Origin: Polytrichum commune
Taxonomy: Eukaryota; Streptophyta; Polytrichopsida; Polytrichales; Polytrichaceae
Length of the DNA stretch: 64,000 bases
Assembly: GCA_950295325.1 (NCBI GenBank)
Contig: OX485804.1
Span: 27,218,001-27,282,000, forward strand
Reading direction: 5' to 3'
Below, one piece after another: positions 10,129 to 20,946 of the stretch. Every line of letters begins with the position of its first letter. Positions within the stretch are counted from its first letter, which is position 1. The notes under the pieces are model-generated. The model had not been told where the DNA came from, did no database searches, and was given only the letters and a program-made list of their open reading frames with translations. The translations under genes and the position numbers were made by a program.

Positions 10129-11248
10129 CTCTCTCTCTCTCTCTCTCTCCCTATCTTGCTCTTGTTTAAAGCCATATATTTTGTTTAAGCTTGTATTCCT
10201 TTACTTTATACCTATCATGCACACATAAATAAAAAAGTAGTTACTGTATGGACTAAGTGTTCATAAGTATAGATGAATGATACAAGGTGACTAGGGTTAA
10301 GGATGTAGAACACATCCCTAACACGTGGTAAAATTAGGGTTGTACAGAACTTACCTTGGGTAAGATCTCCAATATAAACCCGTAAACCCTAAAAGAGGCT
10401 CTTTTTTACCATTCGCACAAGGGCTTGGTGAGGTAACTTGGAGCACACTTGCTGGGATACTAGATACGTGTGCTAAGTGAAGTAGAGGATACTTAGGCTA
10501 TTCACAAAGGAGAGCATTCTACTTGTGGTGATACAATCATGGCTAAAGAACAGGTTTGAACACCCATTTGACATTTTGTAATGAGTGTTACTACTAGCAA
10601 TACTAATATGCATGTAATGTAAGTTTGATGTGTGTGACATGGATAACAACTGGGTCCTGCTGTTATTTACCTCGTGTACGTAACTAATCCTCAATTATTT
10701 GTTGGTTGGTTGCATGGGCACAGGTGAGGCAGGCCCTTCACACTTACAATACTACGAAGTATTGTGAATATGACATTTTATGTATTCCTTTTGGTTGATA
10801 CTACTAGGCATATCTCCTGGTATGTTTTCCATATATATAATAGTTAGGGTACATCCTTGTTGGAGCAATGCATGAAGAGAGGTAATTAGATCTACAAAGG
10901 TATGATGGGGTCAGCCACAATTTGTTTTTGAGTACTTAGGAACTATGTATGAGTACTGAAACCCTAAGTATGATACAAATACTTATGAAAGTACAGTATA
11001 TCGCATTATTACATGTTTGTATTGTTTACATACAAATAGACATGGGCGTTTACAAAGAGCATTGAACATACTTAGCCTTAAAACGATATGATGAGAAGGT
11101 TTGATTTGAGGTAATGAGGGTTATGAAAAAGTTCCCACCCACCCACCCACCCTTGCATTGCAATGAAGAAGACATTGAAGGATTAGGCCTCTGAAAAGAG
11201 GAAGTTCAAGCTTTGCAAAAAGCGTTGAAAAGTCAGCTCTCTCTGGAT
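10129..11248 (+). repeat. Direct repeat R2 of the two-ORF RT element
   Basis: Second copy of R1 in the same orientation. Its (CT)n start is shorter (10129-10150). The copy diverges from R1 directly after CTCTCTCTGGAT: R1 continues ttatcc (element interior), R2 continues ctatgg (tail). Confidence 0.9.
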
Positions 11249-13163
11249 CTATGGGCGCCCCCAATAAATCCCTGTGGGCTGCCCGAAAAAGAAACGAAAT
11301 ATAAGTATAAAAAGAGGAGCCGGAAGGCAGGAAATCATCTGACAGGCTTTCCTCGATCTTAGTGTAAGAGTATTACTGCAGAGGCTTCGAGCCTGAGTTC
11401 CCCTTATGAGTAGGCTTCGGCGTACAAGTAAGATACTGCCTGTCTGTGTGATGCTACCACAAGTCTCTCAACAGGAGAGTTCGGTTCCATAGAAGTGTCC
11501 GAAGCCTGAGTGATTTCAGTCTGTGACTCTGTGTAAATATTCACCTGTATACTGTCAGTCAAGATCCCAGTGCATCTCTACAATGACCAAGTCTAGCTCA
11601 TCGCAAGACGAATTCAAGGTGTAGCCACAGAACATTCTCTGAAAATTCACAAGACTACACTTCTTGGTCACATGGGATAATCAGCCATCTAACCATATTC
11701 TTGATTCAAGATTTTATGTTCATATATCTTTTCAATATATGCAACTATTTGTATTGAATATGGTGAATGATACCTACTTCCTAGGAGGTGAAATAGCCTT
11801 GTTGACATCGATAACAAGTAAGAAGGTTCGCTTACACCTGATGTACGCTCTACTAACTTATTTCTTGGTAATGTTGGGGAGCATGGGCACAGGTGAGGAC
11901 CTCTTCTACAAGTGCAATACGCCTTCCGAAGATCCGTCCACTCTAGTCAATTCTTAAAAGACTTCATAATCTTGGAATTGACTTTGAGTACTTCCTATTT
12001 TTACACCATACTTTCTTTACATACTACATTCTCTATTCAAACTTCAGCTTATGCTCTATTCGAAGCAGTTGAATAGGTAATAAAGACATCAAGAATACAA
12101 TTATATAATCTGTCATACCACTATATATGGTAAACAGAATAAAGACAGTTATTCTTGATGTACTCTACAATAACGAAATAGAGTTTCAGAATTCTATGTT
12201 CAAATCATGCATACTGTGCTTAGATATACTCTCTTGAAATAATATGGTTCTGTTTGGCCTGAATTGTAGAATTTATGAGAACCCAATATGCAGATATACA
12301 TACATTTATGTATACAGGATCAGGCGGCAAGGGATAAATAAAAGAAGTATTGATAAAGGAGATATACATAGACTGCTTGACAGTCTGTGTTTGGTTCTAT
12401 CCATGCTGTCATGTGCAGTTGGAAAGAAATACCTGATATAAACAGGATATACTATCATTCTTAACAGAACGAATGATTTGGAATCAGACTAACAGCCTGT
12501 GAAATCAAGAAAACTATCGAAATTTGAGGATTTCTTATTTAAGCTAAATAAGTTATTTACCTGCTCAATAAAGTACTGTTTACAACCATGTAATAGGATT
12601 AGTAGTGTTGACTACTAAGTACATACTGATGCCTATATCAAAAGATGTGTATGAAAATAAGTTCGAAGCTCGTTGAATTTCGACTAATGTACACTCCCTG
12701 AAAACTCCTGAAAACTACTGAAAGCCAAGATATATATATACTGTGATATATACAGTTATAACCTGAAGTAAGATGGGCTGTTCTAACTTATGAAGATAGA
12801 CAGCTTCATAAGTTATTTGACTAACCAGATCAGCAGAGGGAGTAGACATCTGAGTAAAACAGCAAACAGGGAAAACTGCTATAACTGATTTTGAATGAAC
12901 AAGTATAAGTTTACATGATATCAAGTCTTATTTTCTGAAAATATTATGTATACTTATCTATAGTAGTACATAAAATTCATACAAGGTGATACTCTCCTTC
13001 TGTTACAAGACTGTTATTAGAGAAGGTTGAGTTTGGAATAATAAGTAAAATGCTTGGTTATCAGGACCCTAACAAGGGATGTATGTTGTCATAACATAAC
13101 ATAACTTGACCTGTATAGTGATGACCTATCCTAACAGGACAAGACAATAATCAAGACAAGATT
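11249..13163 (+). other. Tail of the nested insertion, unexplained, promoter-like start
   Basis: 1.9 kb with no long open frame, absent from both gypsy LTRs. Near its start it has a TATA-like string (TATAAAAA at 11306-11313 in aagTATAAAAAGAGGAGCC) followed by a moderately GC-rich stretch with cttcg/cgaag pairs. An 11-bp-stem hairpin (AACTTATGAAG/CTTCATAAGTT) lies at about 12785-12816. The 12-mer AGTCAGCTCTCT stands at both borders (11231-11242 and 13164-13175), so the tail could be a separate insertion with a target duplication, or part of the RT element. An open frame at 11664-11957 is probably chance. Confidence 0.5.
11306..11313 (+). promoter_or_regulatory. TATA-like box in the tail
   Basis: The string AAGTATAAAAAGAG around this site is the same as in the gypsy LTR U3 (around 4652). 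It would drive transcription rightwards, away from the RT genes. No downstream gene is seen, so its use is uncertain. Confidence 0.35.
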
Positions 13164-13169
13164 AGTCAG

Positions 13170-13786
13170 CTCTCTTCTCAAGGAGGTTGAGCTCTTAGAG
13201 CGGGGAAGAAGGTACATTAGGGGAAGACTTATTAGGATTAGTGGAATTAGGTAGGTGCATTAGGGTAACACTTATTAGGATTAGTGGAATTAGGTAGGTG
13301 CATTAGGGGAAGACTTATTAGACTTAGTGGACTTAGGAAGGGAACTGTTGGTTGCTGGAGTTGGACTGCTGGGCCGAAGCCTGGTTGCTGGAGTTGGACT
13401 GCTGGGTTATGAGAAGAGACTAAGGTTATTTATTATGGAGGCTATTTAATTAAAACAAGGGGGGGGGGGAGATTTAATTAAGAGCTCAACTCATTAGGGA
13501 ATTAGCGGGGTTAGATTCATGTAAATTAGATGGTGGCATAAGGGAATAAACTTTAGTAGGGATTGAAGTGTGGGGTTGTGAATTAGTGTAGGAGAAAGGG
13601 AAGAAATAGAGAAGAGCATTTTTCAATGCTTGTACTCGTGGTATGAAATAAATTGGTGTGCAAGAGTTGATGGGAAACGAAATGGATTTGTACGGAGTTG
13701 ATAAGATGGAGTTATGGAAACATGAATGTGATACCCATTCCCTCACCCGGACTAGGACGCTTAAGGGTGGGTGGTTCGGCCTCATA
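13170..13786 (+). repeat. 5' LTR, right part (after the nested insertion)
   Basis: From CTCTTCTCAAGGAGGTTGAG it follows 21360-22864 of the 3' LTR, except that the 33-bp minisatellite is reduced to about two units (13350-13408). It ends GGTTCGGCCTCATA at 13786. Confidence 0.92.
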
Positions 13787-14627
13787 TAAATGGTGCGTCC
13801 GCCGGGAGTGAAGCGGGATTAGGAAAGACTTGGAGGCGATTAGGGAAGACTTGGAGGCGACATCGTACGAGAAGGGAATGAGCGAGTGGCTCATGGTAAG
13901 TGTCTTACTTATACTATTGATTTTTGCTATTTACTAGTTTATTTCATTTTCTTTGTTTCCTTGGAATGAATTGCATATTTCCTTTATGCCTTTTGTTTTG
14001 AGGAGGGAGCGCGGCGAAGGTATGTCCTCAACATTTTTGGGGATTTGCTAAAAACATAAAAAGAACCTTATGATCGATTAGTTCATTAAAACATTAGAGG
14101 GATAATTAATCTTAGGAAGAGTAGACTTTGATACTCACCTCGGGGTGAGTCTCCAAGTCTTGGGGATTTGACATTTCATTTAGATTAGATTATTAGTTTA
14201 GCAATTTTGTTGTTATTATCACATTGAGTCACGGTCGAGGGGAGTGCTAATTTGCAGGGGGATGCGAATGCTTAAGGTACGATAACTTCTTCAAAGTGAA
14301 TTGTTAATTAATTAAAAAATGATTTTAGTACTTGTTTGTGTCGTTATCCATTGTAGAGGGTAATTCCCTAGTCATAGCATGGTATTGGAGACAAGAGGAT
14401 GATGCCTCAGTCTTTGATGCAGTGCATAACGACGATCAGCCCCTCACTCTCGGTATTGTGGTGAGTGTCAATGGGAGGGAAGGTTTTAGAGATGATACTC
14501 TAGCCCGACCGAAAATTAACATAAGCATGCTTATCCCTTGTTTGGGATTGTTCATCTAAGTGGGCTTGCAGGTTCTCTTCCTCACCACCTCAATTTTTAA
14601 TTCACACCAAGAAAAATGATAATATTA
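13787..14627 (+). other. Gypsy leader region
   Basis: Non-coding leader between the 5' LTR and gag, with no conserved frame. A 75-residue frame at 14332-14559 is probably chance. Confidence 0.5.
13791..13808 (+). promoter_or_regulatory. Primer binding site candidate
   Basis: TGGTGCGTCCGCCGGGAG begins 4 bp after the 5' LTR. It starts with TGG, the complement of a tRNA CCA end, at the position expected for minus-strand priming. I cannot assign the tRNA; matching the 18-mer to plant tRNA 3' ends would settle it. Confidence 0.6.
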
Positions 14628-14719
14628 ATGAGTGAAGGTAGTGAGGAGTATGATTGGTCAAGTGAGGGTTGATCAATTCTTTGGAGAATGCAAGGTAAGA
14701 CTCGATCTCAAAACCAAGC

Positions 14720-16330
14720 TTGACATTAGGATTAGAAAGATCTAGATGTAGGAGGAGATTATCTAGGATTAGTGATGTTGTGGAAGAAGTTGATGGTAGA
14801 TTAGAAAGTTGTTTGAATGTTGAACCTAATTTTAGTCCATTACTAGAGACATTAGAAGGGGAGATTAAAGTGGAGGAAGATGTAACTCCCTCTAAATTGA
14901 GTGGTGAGATATGATTGGATACTTATACATCTAGAGAAGAGATTCTGATACACATTGATAGGAACATAAGAAAAGATCCACCGGTTGACATGGCACGGCG
15001 AGGGGATGACGATGATCCCATATTGGATGAGGACCCCATTGATCTATTGGTTAGACCGAGAGGTTTACTAATTATGGTTCCACAAAACTTACATGCGGTG
15101 GATATGTCCTCCCACCTCCCTAAGTTTTATGGAACCAAGGATGAGGATCCTTCTAGGCACATGGAGAGGTACATTGAGAGGTTGGCTAGTTCTTTGGTGA
15201 CCAATCCGGGGTATTGGTTGGTATGATTTCCCACTACTTTGGAGGGTGAGGCTTACGAGTGGTATAGAGATCATGCCGAGGGACATTTTAGAGCATGGGA
15301 GCAATTGCAAAGGGAGTTTTTGAATGAGTTTCGACCGGAGGTTGATCAAAGCACGGCTTTGAAGGCATTGGCTTCGTTTAAGCAATGTAAGGAAGAGGAG
15401 ATTTCGGCGTACATTAGGAGGTTTGATTTAGTGTGTACACGGTTTGTGGGAACCATGCTAAGTGATGATACACTAAAGCAATTTTTCATTCAAGGATTTT
15501 TTAAATCGGGAATAATTAGGGTGTTCTTGAAAGACACCCTCAAACGTTGGCGGATGCCAAGCGGGCGGCTAGAGAGATGGAGACCTTGGATAGTGATCAT
15601 GAGAGATTGTGGAGAAGTGAAGATGAATTGATACCACAATTCATTCCCATTCAACTTAGGTTGATGGCGGGGGAGCCAGTCAAGTATGAGAGTCAAGTCC
15701 CTTATGCCATTGTTGACACCGGTCCACGTCCTTTAGCGGTTAGAGAACCGGCACCACTTCTAGCATTACCGGCCCCTAGAGCGGATCCTCACATTGACGA
15801 AGTGGAGAGAAAGTTGGGTGCTAGCCAATTGGGATTTCAAGAGGCCATGATCAAGCAAATGCAAACTTAAGTCTTACGAATCAAATGTCTTTGATGATCA
15901 AGAGCCAACAACCAGGTCCTCCTCCTCCGGTCGAGTCGGATAGACATTCATCGGGGTTGTGGTGTGTTCAATGTGGCCAACCGGGCCATACTCGTCAGTT
16001 TTGTAGGAGTGGACAAAACCGTGATCAAAGAGGAAACGGTGGTCCACCCCCACAAAACCAACGAGATCAAGAACAACCTCAATATGGACAAGGCAACAAT
16101 AGGGGACCTCCTCCTAGAGGTCAAGGTGGTCAAAACGTGAAAAAGAGGGAGTTCCATTTATTTTGTGGGAGGTGGCATGCACAAGGTCAATGTTGGTCCG
16201 AGGGACAAGGTCATAGTTGTAGTAATTGTGAAAGAAACCATCCTTTGGACGAATGTCGTCAACCGGTAAGGTTATTAGTGCGACTTACTCGGTGGCCAAT
16301 TCACAACAACAAGCGAGGGACAACATGAGG
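14720..16330 (+). pseudogene. gag: Gypsy gag (capsid and zinc knuckle), disrupted
   Basis: Pieces in order: an N-terminal segment (14720-14914) ending at an in-frame TGA; a capsid segment (14915-15226) with SHLPKFYGTKDEDPSRHMER, ending at another in-frame TGA; the next capsid segment (15239-15540) with EGEAYEWYRDHAEGHF and ALASFKQCKEEEISAYIRRF, typical of plant Ty3/gypsy gag; then a frameshift near 15540 to the frame of 15547-15870; then the zinc knuckle frame 15885-16328 with CVQCGQPGHTRQFC (CX2CX4HX4C) and a second Cys/His cluster ending CSNCERNHPLDEC. The protein would package element RNA. At least three stops or frameshifts make it non-functional. Confidence 0.9.
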
Positions 16331-16672
16331 GGAGCTGAACCTCAAGGTGGAACACCGAATGAGCTTAGGCCACCGAATTTGTATTACGACCATGGTAATG
16401 CGAGACAAACTTCTCACCCACCGGCGGGATTGCATACGGCGAATGGTTACATTCCGATTCAAGGTAGGCAAGGAGGTCCACAAAACTTCGACAATCGGCG
16501 TCAACCTCCTCCTACGGATCCATGTCCGTCTAATTCTCAAGATGTAAAGTTTATGGATGATGTAGTGGAGTCACATCATGATGACACTCTTCCTCTCCAA
16601 ATGGATAGTGGAGAGGGACAAGGTCAATGGCCTCTACACACCAATGCCATCACCTATGAGTTGAAAGTCTAG
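16253..16672 (+). pseudogene. Gypsy gag-protease linker segment
   Basis: 139-residue open frame continuing after the zinc knuckles in another frame. It is rich in Pro, Gln, Gly and Asn (low complexity), with an acidic stretch DVKFMDDVVESHHDD. No domain is recognised. It probably belongs to the polyprotein between gag and protease, separated from both by frame changes. Confidence 0.6.
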
Positions 16673-16776
16673 GGGATGAAGTTACTCATGAGGTATCGGC
16701 ATTAGCGGTTACCACTAGAGCTAGAAGAGGGAAGGCCCCATTAGAGGTAGAAGTAGAATGTCAAGAGGAGTATTTT

Positions 16777-17550
16777 TTGGATGAAGCTCCTAACCTTTCC
16801 GAATTGGATAGAGTAGCTAAAGTAGCTAGAAGGGCCACTAGGGACTTGGAGGAGGAGAATGTGATTCTTCATGATAGGGAGAGGCCTAATGTCATTCATG
16901 ATTTGGACAGTAGTGAGATGGGAGAATGGGAAGAACCCGGGATTCCTTTGGATGAATTTGATGGTGTTGACAAGGCCAAAGTGGAGAAGTCAAGTGGCTA
17001 CGATTTATGGGCCGATCTTAGCTCACTTAAGGCCGATATTACCTTTGGACAATTGTTGGAGATTTCACCCGTGGCTAGGAAGACTCTCAAAGAGAGAATG
17101 CCGGTGACTATGAGGACTAGGAAGGTTAAGCCTAGGATGACGACTATAGTTCAAACGAACGGAGGAAGACGCGATGTCAAGCCAATTGAAATTGAGGTTA
17201 TGGTGGTGGACAAGGTGGTTCCTAATGTGCTAGTGGATGGAGGTAGTGGTTTGAACATCTTACCGGAGCACACCATGAAGAAGTTGGGTCGTAGTCTTAC
17301 GGATCCGTCACCTTACAACATCAATATGGCGAATCAAAGTCCGGCCGTGCCTTTGGGAATGATTAAGGATTGTAGAATTAGCACCGGAGGGGAAAAATAT
17401 GTGATCACCTTTCATGTCATCAAAATGCATTCTAACAAGGATACATTTCCTATATTGTTAGGTAGGCCTTGGTTGAGAATGGCGGATACCATAGTAGATT
17501 GGGACCGAAGGAGCCAAGCCATCTATTACTTATGGCCAGGAGGACAATAG
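16777..17550 (+). pseudogene. Gypsy aspartic protease region
   Basis: 257-residue frame. It holds an aspartyl-protease-like core: VPNVLVDGGSGLNILPEHTM at about residues 147-166 (Asp of the D-G-G triad, a common plant-gypsy variant of D-S/T-G) and FPILLGRPWLRMADTIVDWD near 222-241. The N-terminal half carries a conserved-looking SGYDLWADLSSLKADITFGQ. The frame itself is intact, but it is cut off from gag and RT by stops. It would process the polyprotein. Confidence 0.85.
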
Positions 17551-17656
17551 GGTCAAAGTTCCTATAGGGTCGCTAGGTGGTTGGATTAGACAAGAGATTG
17601 TTTCATCTTCGGAAGAGGAACGTGATGCCAATGAGGATGGCAAGAATGATGAGGCA

Positions 17657-18049
17657 TTGGTAGGAGTAGTTCATTCGGGTAGTGTAGATCATAGTTTCTA
17701 TAATTATGGGGATGATGGGGAGTATGCCCAATGGTTGAGAGATTATCCGGAATCTGAATTCGATATCATGACGACGTCCCACTATACATGCTTGAGCCAC
17801 GACATTCTTGATTCACGGAGTGAAGAACATTCCTTGTTAGAATCATGTGAGGTGCTCATCGAGGAAGAATGGATTTTAGGGGGATTGACACCATGGGTTG
17901 ATAATATGGAAGATAGTGACGTAAGTTTAATACATGTAGATGAGACTCAAGATGATGATGCTATCATAGAGATGGAGAAGTTGGAGGAGCCTTCACACTT
18001 CAAGACTACATCAATGGGAATTGTTGTTGGGCAAGATATCAAAGATTAA
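17657..18049 (+). pseudogene. Gypsy protease-RT linker
   Basis: 130-residue acidic frame with no recognised domain (ESEFDIMTTSHYTC, IEEEWILGGLTPWVDNMEDS), ending at TAA. The position between protease and RT suggests polyprotein spacer. Confidence 0.5.
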
Positions 18050-18127
18050 CCTAACGTACCGGCGGATTGGTATAGGAACAAAGACGAGCAAGTTCATGTC
18101 ACCGAAGGAGATTGGAAATATGTAGAT

Positions 18128-18671
18128 GTGACGATAAAGAATGGCAAGGTGAGGCAAATGAAAATGAGATCTCAATTGGGCGAGGAAGAGATCAAGGAAT
18201 ATAGAGATTTGGTGCATGAATTTAGTGACACTTTTGCATGGTCATATAATGAGCTCAAGGGTATCCATAGAGAAATGGTGGAGCATCGCATTCTTTTGAT
18301 TCCGGGTGCTAGGCCCATTAGGCGAAATGAGAGAAGGATGAACCCACGACTATAATTGTTGGTTAAAGCGGAGTTAGAGAGATTGTTGAATGCCGGGTTT
18401 ATTAAGTCCGTCGAGATTACGGATTGGATCTCTCCGATAGTATTGGTGAAGAAAAAGAATGGGAAGTTGAGGGTGTGTGTGGATTTTATGAAGCTAAATG
18501 CTTGTACACAAAAGGATCATTTTCCTTTACTATTCATCACTCTCCTTTTACAAGAGGAGGGCATGCTTGCTACACATTTATGGATGGTTATGCGGGATAA
18601 AATCAAATCACCATAGCATTACAAATGCCCACAAAACAACTTTTACTACTCCATGAGACACATTTGTTTGG
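18128..18671 (+). pseudogene. Gypsy reverse transcriptase, N-terminal half, broken
   Basis: Segments 18128-18355 and 18356-18616 are one frame split by TAA at 18353. Typical RT start: VEHRILLIPGARPIRRNERR, then LLNAGFIKSVEITDWISPIV, VKKKNGKLRVCVDFMKLNAC and DHFPL. The motif A region (FMDGYAG, Asp codon at about 18583) lies in a different frame and is followed at once by a TAA, so a frameshift and a further stop lie between 18480 and 18672. Confidence 0.9.
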
Positions 18672-20597
18672 GTGGTCATGCCATTTGGGTTGTATAACGC
18701 TCTGGCCACGTTTCAAAGGCTTGTCATGTACATCTTCACCGACTTGTTGTACAAATCCATGACCGTGTTCATCGACAATTTTAGTACTCAATCAAATGTT
18801 AGTCAACATATAGGGTGTGTGCGAGAGGCTTTGATTAGGTGTAGAAAGATGCAATTGGCCTTGAACCCGGATAAAACCTTCTTGGCCGTTCACAAGGGAG
18901 TTTTTTTGGGTTATGTGGTGAGTGAGAAGGGGAGAGAACCGGATCCCGACAAAATCACGGTTATTGATGAGTTGCGCACTCCCACCAATGCGAAGGGTAT
19001 AGCCAAGTTGTTAGGACATGTGGGGTGGTATAGGGAATTGATTCCTAATTTCTCTAAGATAGCGGTTCCTATTACCCATTTGCTCAAGAATGATGTTAGA
19101 TTTGAATGGACCGAGGCTTGCCAAAAGACGTTTGAAGAGTTAAGGGATAAGTTGAGCACTTATCCGTTATTGAGGCCACCCGATTGGGATAAGCTTTTCT
19201 ATATGTATTGTGATGCTAGCAATGTAGCGGTTGGTAGTGCTTTATGTCAATCCGCGGGTGAAAACGGTAATGACCATCCTGTTGCCTATGCTAGTAAGCA
19301 ATTGACACCGGCCGAGAGGAATTATTCTACTACGGAGAGGGAGTGCTTGGCTATGGTATTTTCGGTTAAGAAGTTTCGTCATTACCTTGTGTGTAATCCG
19401 GTTGTTTTCTTTGTGGATCACATGGCCATAAAATACTTGGTCAATAAGGCGGAGCTAAGCGGGAGATTAGCTAGATGGGTCTTGTTATTAGAGGAGTTTG
19501 ACTACACGGTGGAGTATAAACCGGGCCGCATGCACTTACAAGCCGACCACTTGTCTAGATTGTCCGAGGAGATGGGAGAAAGTCCAATAGATGATAGGTT
19601 GGTGGATGACAATCTTTTTGTGGTTACGGCCAAACCAGATTGGTATGCGGGTATCGTGGAGTTCTTAATCACACAAAAGTTGCCCGAAGATTGGACCACG
19701 GAGGAGAGACGAAAAGTTAGAATTAATAGTAGGCATTTTACGGTGATAGGGCATAGATTGTTTAGGAGGGGAACCGATGGGTTGTTTAGGAGGTGTGTGT
19801 CGGAGGTAGAGGTCCCGACCATCCTAGAGGCTTGTCATGATAGTGCATGTGGGGGACATTTTTCCGGCCAACTTACCGGTCCAAAGATTCTTAGAGCGGG
19901 ATACTTTTGGCCTACCTTGTTTAAGGACTCATATGATTATGTAAAACGTTGTAACGCTTGTCAAAGGTATGCTCGGAATGATTTACGGATGGAAATGCCA
20001 CTCCATATTTCTTTGCTTCTTGTGCCTTTCGAGAAGTGGAGGATTGACTATGTAGGCGAGGTCCATCCCCAATCCTCAAAGGGAATGGCTTACATTATAG
20101 TTGCCACCGAGTACCTTACCAAGTGGGCGGAGGCTAAGGCGGTCAAAACCGATACGGCGGCGCATGCGGCGGCATTTATGTATAAAAACATCATCTCAAG
20201 GTTTGGAGTGCCCAAAATTTTGGTGAGCGATAGAGGTATTCATTTCCTAAATTCCTTGATTCAAGAAATGACGGACAAGTTTCAAATTGACCATAGGAAG
20301 ACCACACCTTATCACCCCCAAACAAATGGTCAAACGGAGAGGGTAAATGATATTTTGGTAAGCATCCTACGCAAAACGGTAATGGACTCTAAGAGGGATT
20401 GGGATACGAAGTTGACGGCGGCATTGTGGGCTTATCGGACAACTTACAAAGTAACTACCCAAGCTACTCCCTTCTCTTTGGTGTATGGTTTGGAAGGCAC
20501 CCTTCCCATTGAATATGAAGTAGAATCTCTTCGGATGGCTATAGGCTCACGCCTTACCGAGAGTCAATCGTTGAAAAATAGATTGACCGACTTATAG
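18672..20597 (+). pseudogene. Gypsy RT (C-terminal half), RNase H and integrase
   Basis: 641-residue open frame. RT: VMPFGLYNALATFQRL at the start and motif C as FIDN at 33-36, where the second catalytic Asp is Asn. RNase H: D181 (MYCDASNVAVGSAL), E224, D249 (VDH) and D292 (QADHLSRL). Integrase: zinc finger H389, H396, C427, C430, then DD35E with D459, D520 and E556 (HPQTNGQTERVND). A TAG at 20595 separates it from the integrase C terminus. RNase H and integrase motifs are complete, but the RT active site is altered and the N-terminal half is broken, so autonomous copying is not possible. Confidence 0.95.
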
Positions 20598-20888
20598 GAG
20601 CTTGATGAGAGAAGGCGAATGGTGGCTCAACACATCGAGGCGATTCAACGTCGAAGGAAAGTCACCTTCGACAAACGTCACAAGAAAAGGGCATTACGAC
20701 CGGGAATGATGGTGATGATTCAAGATGGTAGGAAACTTGAATTCCCCGGTAAGTTTGATGCGGTTTGGATGGGTCCTTACCTTATACACGAAGTATTTCC
20801 CAACAATTCTATGCAATTGGAAACATTGAACGGGGAGAGCTTCCCAACTCGAACCGCGGGGAGTAGGTGCAAGGAGTATCGTGTTTGA
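20598..20888 (+). pseudogene. Gypsy integrase C-terminal segment
   Basis: Same frame as the integrase after an in-frame TAG. It contains RRRKVTFDKRHKKRALRPGM and VWMGPYLIHEVFPNNS, the GPY/F-type module typical of gypsy integrase C termini. It ends with TGA at 20886. No chromodomain follows. Confidence 0.85.
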
Positions 20889-20946
20889 AGACAACTTGCC
20901 TTCGAAGCAAGAGATTCGGGATCCATCCCCCGATGGTCGCCAATTA

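Larger units (their letters stand above)
4904..13169 (+). mobile_element. Nested insertion carrying a two-ORF reverse-transcriptase element
   Basis: This block separates the two halves of the gypsy 5' LTR and has no counterpart in the 3' LTR. Its order is: direct repeat R1 (4904-6041), gag-like ORF1 (6172-7704), reverse transcriptase ORF2 (7760-9937), direct repeat R2 (10129-11248), then a tail with no gene (11249-13163). Both outer junctions and both internal repeat junctions lie at CT dinucleotide runs. The pattern of a partial unit followed head-to-tail by a full unit (period 5207 bp) resembles the pseudo-LTR layout known for Penelope-like elements, but a conventional LTR pair is not excluded. 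No GIY-YIG endonuclease, integrase, RNase H or tyrosine recombinase is seen. Apparently identical repeats and intact frames imply youth. Confidence 0.75.
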
